Shown here in pieces: positions 59,248 to 64,000 of a DNA stretch of 64,000 bases; the first letter of the stretch is position 1, and each line of letters begins with the position of its first letter. The DNA comes from Exiguobacterium sp018617385. GTDB lineage: Bacteria > Bacillota > Bacilli > Exiguobacteriales > Exiguobacteriaceae. The DNA is taken from assembly GCF_018617385.1 (NCBI RefSeq), contig NZ_JACSKA010000002.1:124001-188000 (forward strand), given 5' to 3'. The position numbers and the translations under genes were made by a program. Under the pieces are notes generated by a model, which saw only the letters and a program-made list of their open reading frames with translations, had not been told where the DNA came from and did not search any database.

Positions 59248-60999
59248 TTATGGGCGTAACGGACCATCGTTATCATCAAGTGATCGATTGTCTTGATCCG
59301 GAGTGATGTTCTCATGGAACGGATTCGGTTCCGGTCCATCAACATGGTCAACTTTTGGCTTTTGAACATCTCGCTTCAACTCGTGTTTCGATTGTTCCGC
59401 TTCATGTTTCGACTGCTCCACGCCTTGCTTCGCTTGTTGTTTTGCAGCTTCCGCTTCGCGGCTCATCTGTTCTTTCTCCTGCTCGAGACCTTCTTTTGAA
59501 ACTTCCGTTTCATCAATGCGTCGCTCTGCCTTTTTCAAATAACGTGCCGCCGTCTCGCGACCACCAAGACCGAAAGCAAGACCGAAGGCGAGGGCAACAG
59601 CTCCAAGAATGAGAAGGAATGCTGTATTGACAATCATCGGTGCGATGCCGAGCTGACTAATGGCCATGAAGAAGACGAGTCCGAGAATCGCATACTTCGC
59701 TACGTAGCGAAGCGCACTCGGTTGTCCAGCTCCATCGACAAGTACACTTCCAACTAAGCGCTCTGCCATGTTCGCCAACCAGAATCCGACTGCCAAGATA
59801 ATGAGTGCTGCAATGACCATCGGCAAGTAAGCAAAGATGGCTGTCGCGAGAGATGCCATGAACTCAAGATTCGCGACTTGAAGCGCTTCGGATACGAAGA
59901 GCAAGATCACGATTACTTGGACAATGACACCGACCACTTGGGCAATTGACATCGAAGACGCACGTTCCCCGAAGCCCATTTTTTGAGCCAACGAGTTGAC
60001 GCCAAGATTTTCAAGAAGTGATACGACGACCCCTTTTAACCATTTTGCAACGAACACCCCGACGAGGACGAGGACGATCGCAACGAGAATGTCTGGAATC
60101 ATGACAAGGACATCATTGAGCATCGCAATCGCCGGTTCCGAGATTCCTCGAATATCGAGCGCTTCAAGCGCCGAAATCGTCACCGGAATCATGATGAAGA
60201 TGAAGACGATTGTACCGATTGCTTTCGCAAGACTCGATCCTTTCACATAATCAGAAAGATGGAATCGCTCTGCTAAGCGATCTAACCCTGCTGCTTCAAG
60301 GAACTTCGTCAAAATGTCACGTACAATCTTCGCGACGACATAACCGATTGCGAAGATGAGCGCCGCTGCGACAAGTTTCGGAATGAATCCGAGGAAGCTG
60401 TTCAATAAGTCTTCGAATGGTCCACTGACCCCACGAAGTCCAAGGGCATCAAGTACAGCCGGTAGCGCCAATAAGAGCACGAGGTAGAAGACGATGTTCG
60501 CGACCGTGTCGACCCACTTCGTTTGATTGACACTTGTCGATTCTTGCCCCGTTTTTTCCATCAACTTGCTCAAATTCAAACGATGTCCCGCCATTTGAAT
60601 CCCTTTTTTCAAAAGGGTAGCGATGACCCAGGCAACGAGTAAAATCAAGCCGGCTTTGATGACACCGATAATCAATCCAGAGAATCCTTCATAAATTTGA
60701 CTGAATGGTTCCGTAATGGCTGGAACGTTCATGAATTCAAAGATGATCAGGAATGCGAGGAGTAATACCCCAAAGAACACGACTTTCCCGATAATGCGTT
60801 CAGGGGTCCACTTTTCTCCTTTATCCCCATCTTTTTTAATACCCGCCCGCTCATCGAGTCGTGCTTTCTTCAATGCTTTACGTGTCACGTTTTCCAATAC
60901 TTTTGCCAAGATATAACCGACTACAAGAATAACAATTGCCAGCAAAAGCTCTGGTAGCCATGACATGAACGTATTGAAGTTATACGTTGTGTTGTTCAT
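59248..60999 (-). CDS. CmpX-like mechanosensitive channel family protein with TM-helix repeats
   Basis: A 583-residue membrane protein with five or more repeats of a conserved helix pair (for example L-L-A-I-V-I-L-V-V-G-Y-I-L-A-K and L-V-A-A-A-L-I-F-A-I-G-Y-V-V-A-K), typical of TM_helix (PF05552) proteins. A F-G-L-G-G-R-E motif near 490 matches the MscS-like end. The hydrophilic tail (about 500-583) is highly charged, with heptad-like E-Q-S-K-H-E repeats that could form a coiled coil. ATG 60999 follows AAAGGAGG. Confidence 0.85.
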   Translation of the reverse strand: MNNTTYNFNTFMSWLPELLLAIVILVVGYILAKVLENVTRKALKKARLDERAGIKKDGDKGEKWTPERIIGKVVFFGVLLLAFLIIFEFMNVPAITEPFSQIYEGFSGLIIGVIKAGLILLVAWVIATLLKKGIQMAGHRLNLSKLMEKTGQESTSVNQTKWVDTVANIVFYLVLLLALPAVLDALGLRGVSGPFEDLLNSFLGFIPKLVAAALIFAIGYVVAKIVRDILTKFLEAAGLDRLAERFHLSDYVKGSSLAKAIGTIVFIFIMIPVTISALEALDIRGISEPAIAMLNDVLVMIPDILVAIVLVLVGVFVAKWLKGVVVSLLENLGVNSLAQKMGFGERASSMSIAQVVGVIVQVIVILLFVSEALQVANLEFMASLATAIFAYLPMVIAALIILAVGFWLANMAERLVGSVLVDGAGQPSALRYVAKYAILGLVFFMAISQLGIAPMIVNTAFLLILGAVALAFGLAFGLGGRETAARYLKKAERRIDETEVSKEGLEQEKEQMSREAEAAKQQAKQGVEQSKHEAEQSKHELKRDVQKPKVDHVDGPEPNPFHENITPDQDNRSLDDNDGPLRP

Positions 61000-61222
61000 C
61001 GAATCTTCCTCCTTTTGTGAATAAATAGAATGATGCCGAACTGCAATGCTATTCATTACATACCTATATTTCAAAACCATCAAACCTGCTGTAAAAAATC
61101 ACTCTGTCACATCACTGTTACGATTCACTAGATTTGGGTACGTAAGTTAAGAGAGAAATCGTGTCAAATGATGCGAGATATGATACGAATAACAAGAGAC
61201 GTCATGTTAGGAGGAATTTAGG

Positions 61223-61636
61223 ATGAATATCGCTCTAGTGGCTCACGACAAAAAGAAAGACGATTTAATCGTCCTCATTAAAACGTACGCGCATATTCTA
61301 AAAAAACATCAGTTGTTTGCGACCGGTACAACCGGTAAGCGGATTGCGGAAGCAACTGGCTTACCGGTGCATTGCTTCCGATCAGGACCACTTGGTGGGG
61401 ACCAAGAAATCGGGGCTGCCGTCGCACGCGGGGAGATGGACATGATCATCTTTTTCCGAGATCCATTAACTGCTCAACCTCACGAACCGGATGTGAGCGC
61501 CTTGATGCGTCTTTGCGACGTCTATTCCATCCCACTTTCGACGAACATGGGAGGAAGCGAAATTTTGATTCGAAGTATCGAGCAAGGTGATTTCGAGTCA
61601 CTAAAACTCTCCCATAATGACGAACCACCCGCTTGA
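61223..61636 (+). CDS. mgsA: Methylglyoxal synthase
   Basis: A 137-residue enzyme converting dihydroxyacetone phosphate to methylglyoxal. Family motifs A-H-D-K-K-K near residue 7, T-G-T-T-G near 34, G-P-L-G-G-D-Q near 56 and F-F-R-D-P-L near 76 (catalytic Asp) are present. It gives a bypass of lower glycolysis when phosphate is short. The next gene begins at its end. Confidence 0.94.
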   Translation: MNIALVAHDKKKDDLIVLIKTYAHILKKHQLFATGTTGKRIAEATGLPVHCFRSGPLGGDQEIGAAVARGEMDMIIFFRDPLTAQPHEPDVSALMRLCDVYSIPLSTNMGGSEILIRSIEQGDFESLKLSHNDEPPA

Positions 61637-61668
61637 CCATGACAAACCAAGAAAGGAGAGGAATCTCC

Positions 61669-62541
61669 CTGGAACCGAATATGATTCACGACCCGAACGT
61701 CCAACAGTTCTTTAACGAAGTGCGCCAGCGCCTCATCGAACTTCTTGGAAATGAGGCGGAAGCGGACCGCCATCTACTCGCACTCGCTGGCTACATCCGG
61801 CATGCCGAGAAAAGTGGTCAGTCGCTCGAAAGCCTTTTAAATCAAGATCCTCAGGAATACGCTCGTTTCCTCATTGAACAACCTGAAACCAATGAAGAAT
61901 ATCGTCGACGCTATCACGTGTTGATCGATGCCTCAGATGAATTAAAACCTCACGAAAAAGCGCAAGCAAACAGGGAATTCGATTGGGCCGTCAATCAATT
62001 GGACGAAGCCAAGCTTTCGTTAAAAGAAATCGAAGTGCGTGACCTCGCCTTCCTCGCCTACACAAAGATTGAAGCACTCAAATCGTCGCGTACAATTTGG
62101 AACCGTTTCGGCTGGCTACTCGGCATGATTTTGGCATTCGCTTATGCCAACTTGTTGCTCGTGATTGACGACGTCTTTAGCGGCCGACTATTCACTGCCC
62201 CCATGTCGACGTATCCAATCGATTACTTGGCCTTCCTGTTACCCGTCCTCGTGACCGGTGCCATCTTCGGTATATTGACCCGTTTTCGACACCACATCCA
62301 GACGCTCGGTCGGCGGATTGCGTTCGCCTTACTCATCGTTGTCGTCTACATCACGTCCATTTTTCTGATTCAACCGCTCTTAATGACAATCGGTTGGTCA
62401 TTCATCATTCAGTTGACCCCACTCTATGCGCTCATTTTAATGGCCATCAGTGGCTTTATGGCCATCTGGACATTAATCGAGTTCGTCTGGAAGAGCACAC
62501 GCTGTTCTCTCGGAGACGATACGCTCATGCTTTATTACTAA
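61669..62541 (+). CDS. Multi-pass membrane protein of unknown function
   Basis: About 290 residues: an acidic helical N-terminus (1-130) followed by five hydrophobic segments (about 145-275). I do not recognise the family firmly; it resembles DUF1129-type membrane proteins in layout. Start is uncertain: AAAGGAGAGG lies seven bases before a CTG at 61669, which would be an unusual start; ATG 61681 is about 19 bases away, and ATG 61639 precedes the ribosome site. Confidence 0.6.
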   Translation: MEPNMIHDPNVQQFFNEVRQRLIELLGNEAEADRHLLALAGYIRHAEKSGQSLESLLNQDPQEYARFLIEQPETNEEYRRRYHVLIDASDELKPHEKAQANREFDWAVNQLDEAKLSLKEIEVRDLAFLAYTKIEALKSSRTIWNRFGWLLGMILAFAYANLLLVIDDVFSGRLFTAPMSTYPIDYLAFLLPVLVTGAIFGILTRFRHHIQTLGRRIAFALLIVVVYITSIFLIQPLLMTIGWSFIIQLTPLYALILMAISGFMAIWTLIEFVWKSTRCSLGDDTLMLYY

Positions 62542-62542
62542 C

Positions 62543-62574
62543 CACGCCACTCCTCTTAGGAGATGGCGTTTTTT
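62543..62574 (+). terminator. Terminator after the membrane protein gene
   Basis: CGCCAcTCCT / AGGAgaTGGCG stem, short loop, TTTTTT. Confidence 0.88.
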
Positions 62575-62600
62575 GTTTCGATTATGGCAAGAACGGAAAT
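62575..62600 (+). promoter_or_regulatory. Possible sigma-B promoter of the YflT-type genes
   Basis: GTTTCG (62575-62580), 14-base spacer, GGAAAT (62595-62600), against GTTTAA-N12-14-GGGTAT/GGGAAT. YflT-type stress proteins of B. subtilis are sigma-B dependent, which makes it plausible. Confidence 0.4.
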
Positions 62601-62652
62601 TACTCCTATTGTGACGCTTGTTTTAGATTGGAAATTCTAAAGGGGGTATTCG

Positions 62653-63168
62653 ATGTCAGATCGAAAAATGATTGGCCTGTTCCAGACCGAGCAGGAAGTC
62701 ATGCACAAAGTGGAAGAGCTGAAAGCCGCAGGGGAAGCTGAAAAGAACATGCATGTGGTCGCGAAGCGGGACGGGGAGATTTCTGCGTTACGTGACCACA
62801 CGGATGTAAATGCCGAGTCCGGCATCCGTGACGTCAATTGGCTTGACCGTGTCAAAGCATTCCTACACGGAAGTGACCGCATTCGTGATGAGTTACGGAA
62901 TATGGGGCTCAACGATGCCGAAGCGGAACAGTATTATGATGCCATCGATGAAGGACAGATTTTACTCTACATCGATCGCCACTCGTACGACCGCTATCCG
63001 AACATGTATAAGAAAGACAGTGAGCTCGATCATGATAAAGGGGAAAAAGCGGACGGGATTGCCTTTGACGCGAAACCATTTAACGATCACGACGAGAATC
63101 CACGTGGCACAAAAGATGACCCGATTGTACGCGGGCATTCCGGATTAGAAGACCATCGCCGATTATGA
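62653..63168 (+). CDS. YflT-type general stress protein, copy 1
   Basis: A 171-residue soluble protein. The first 110 residues form a GSP17M/YflT-like domain (I-G-L-F-Q-T-E-Q-E-V near the start and G-Q-I-L-L-Y-I-D near 100); the rest is acidic and probably disordered, with one D-A-K-P-F motif. AAAGGGGG precedes the ATG. Homologous to the next gene product. Exact role unknown; a general stress protein. Confidence 0.83.
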   Translation: MSDRKMIGLFQTEQEVMHKVEELKAAGEAEKNMHVVAKRDGEISALRDHTDVNAESGIRDVNWLDRVKAFLHGSDRIRDELRNMGLNDAEAEQYYDAIDEGQILLYIDRHSYDRYPNMYKKDSELDHDKGEKADGIAFDAKPFNDHDENPRGTKDDPIVRGHSGLEDHRRL

Positions 63169-63180
63169 GGAGGAACGACT

Positions 63181-63786
63181 ATGAATGAGAAACGATTCAT
63201 CAGTATGCACGAGACGCAGGATGCAGCCCTTGGGAAAATCGAGGAGTTGCGAGCAAAAGGGTATGAAGACTCACACATTTATGTCGTCACAAAACATGAA
63301 GACAACGTGTCGATTTTGAGACGTGATACGGATGTTCATACGGAAGCGACCCATCATGCGAGCTGGTTCGATAAGGTTCGGGCCTTCCTTAGCGGTCATG
63401 AGGACGTACATGCCGGCCTACGCAACATGGGACTGAGCGAAGAGGAAGTAAAACGTCACTATGACGATGTAGAGGCCGGGAAAATCCTCGTTTATGTGGA
63501 TGAAGACTTTGAACGTCGTCATCAAGACGGGGTGACGGTCGATTCGAAACCGTATCAAGACGCATCATCGACTCATCTCGGTAGTCATACTGACGACGGA
63601 TTGGAAATCGACTCAAAACCTTACCGTGAAACTCAAACCGTCGACCCAAGCCATCCCGTAGACCCGGAGCAAGACAAGCTAGATGAAGAAACGAAGAATC
63701 TTGACCGTGAGGAAAAACTACGTGGTCTCGACGATCGCGCTTATCGAAATGACGTCGAAGATCCAGATAATATCCGACGTTTCTAA
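63181..63786 (+). CDS. YflT-type general stress protein, copy 2
   Basis: A 201-residue protein, paralogous to the product of 62653-63168 (shared W-x-D-x-V-x-A-F-L pattern and N-M-G-L-x-x-x-E). The longer acidic tail holds two D-S-K-P-Y motifs. GAGGAGG precedes the ATG. The two genes are 12 bases apart and probably co-transcribed under stress control. Confidence 0.83.
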   Translation: MNEKRFISMHETQDAALGKIEELRAKGYEDSHIYVVTKHEDNVSILRRDTDVHTEATHHASWFDKVRAFLSGHEDVHAGLRNMGLSEEEVKRHYDDVEAGKILVYVDEDFERRHQDGVTVDSKPYQDASSTHLGSHTDDGLEIDSKPYRETQTVDPSHPVDPEQDKLDEETKNLDREEKLRGLDDRAYRNDVEDPDNIRRF

Positions 63787-63790
63787 TAGA

Positions 63791-63820
63791 AAGAGCCTGA
63801 CGCGGGTGCGTCAGGCTCTT
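63791..63820. terminator. Bidirectional terminator
   Basis: AAGAGCCTGACGC / GCGTCAGGCTCTT, a 13-bp perfect stem with a 4-base loop, between the stress gene and the opposing dehydrogenase gene. Confidence 0.88.
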
Positions 63821-63821
63821 C

Positions 63822-64000
63822 TTACGTCAAACGATTTTTCGGTTCTTTCCCTTCGAGCACATTGGCGATGGCATCACGATTCAATGCCATCATCGCCAGA
63901 CGTGTCCGAATCGAGGCACTCCCGATATGTGGCAACGTCGTCACGTTCGGAAGCGTCAATAATGGATGGTCGAGGTCGATCGGTTCTTTCGTGAATACGT
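63822..64000 (-). CDS. D-isomer-specific 2-hydroxyacid dehydrogenase, C-terminal part (cut by window)
   Basis: The last 58 codons of a gene continuing beyond the window. V-F-x-x-E-P, then L-P-N-V-T-T-L-P-H-I-G-S-A-S and R-x-x-M-x-x-x-A-x-x-N are the end of the NAD-dependent 2-hydroxyacid dehydrogenase family, including the catalytic His (P-H-I-G-S). Glyoxylate or hydroxypyruvate reductase is most likely. Confidence 0.85.
   Translation of the reverse strand, partial: VFTKEPIDLDHPLLTLPNVTTLPHIGSASIRTRLAMMALNRDAIANVLEGKEPKNRLT

Noticed and set aside
1..64000. CRISPR arrays, tRNA or rRNA genes, transposases, integrases, phage genes
   Set aside because: I looked for regular short repeats, tRNA-like cloverleaf ends and the usual recombinase motifs and saw none; the density of identified genes leaves little room for them.

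Overview
The window looks like a chromosome segment of a moderate-GC member of the Bacilli. My best guess is Exiguobacterium or a close relative, inferred from gene content and order. Supporting signs are a Bacillus-type Fnr with a C-terminal C-x2-C-x4-C cluster, CcpA-type cre sites, LicT/GlcT antiterminator targets, malate synthase G beside isocitrate lyase, and no sporulation genes. I saw no rRNA, tRNA, CRISPR array, integrase or transposase. Almost every base is accounted for by genes, leaders or terminators.

Region 1 (1-16.6 kb) is a nitrate respiration and molybdenum block: narK followed by a nine-gene, tightly overlapping molybdenum cofactor operon (moaA-moaB-mobA-moeA-mobB-moaE-moaD-moaC-moeB), fnr, a six-gene nitrate-reductase-like operon (cytochrome-b-like membrane protein, small zinc-ribbon protein, molybdoenzyme, four-cluster ferredoxin, TAT-type Rieske protein, small membrane protein), modAB, and ric for Fe-S repair. 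Fnr-type boxes precede narK, the reductase operon and ric. The block is bounded by direct repeats of the 3' part of aceA: a truncated copy at 1-90 and the intact gene at 16676-17956. This suggests insertion at aceA.

Region 2 (16.6-22.5 kb) holds the glyoxylate shunt (aceA, a small Cys-rich gene, glcB) with a shared palindromic operator candidate, then a MarR regulator with a nitroreductase and a second nitroreductase. Region 3 (22.5-24.8 kb) is a methyltransferase plus an Ecs-like ABC exporter.

Region 4 (24.8-36.2 kb) has two beta-glycoside PTS loci. The first is laid out like the B. subtilis gmu (glucomannan) operon, with EIIB-EIIA-EIIC-GH1-GntR on one strand and, divergently, one polypeptide fusing mannose-6-phosphate isomerase to a ROK sugar kinase. 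The second is licT-bglP-bglH with two LicT antiterminator/terminator elements.

Region 5 (36.2-45 kb) contains a two-component system with an ATPase and a divergent secreted acidic protein; a MutS2-like ATPase without an Smr domain, preceded by a 225-nt leader with a 9-codon leader peptide and an intrinsic terminator; and a crr-glcT-EIICB operon behind a GlcT-type antiterminator.

Region 6 (45-64 kb) is mixed housekeeping and stress: htpX/lemA, Nudix, M20 peptidase, HlyC/CorC protein, two YdcZ-type transporters flanking a Crp-like regulator, DJ-1 protein, glycerol dehydrogenase, VanY peptidase, a heme-monooxygenase-like protein, a HEPN-like/CBS protein, azlCD, HD-GYP phosphodiesterase, a CmpX-like channel, methylglyoxal synthase, tandem YflT-type stress proteins, and the 3' end of a D-2-hydroxyacid dehydrogenase gene cut by the window edge.
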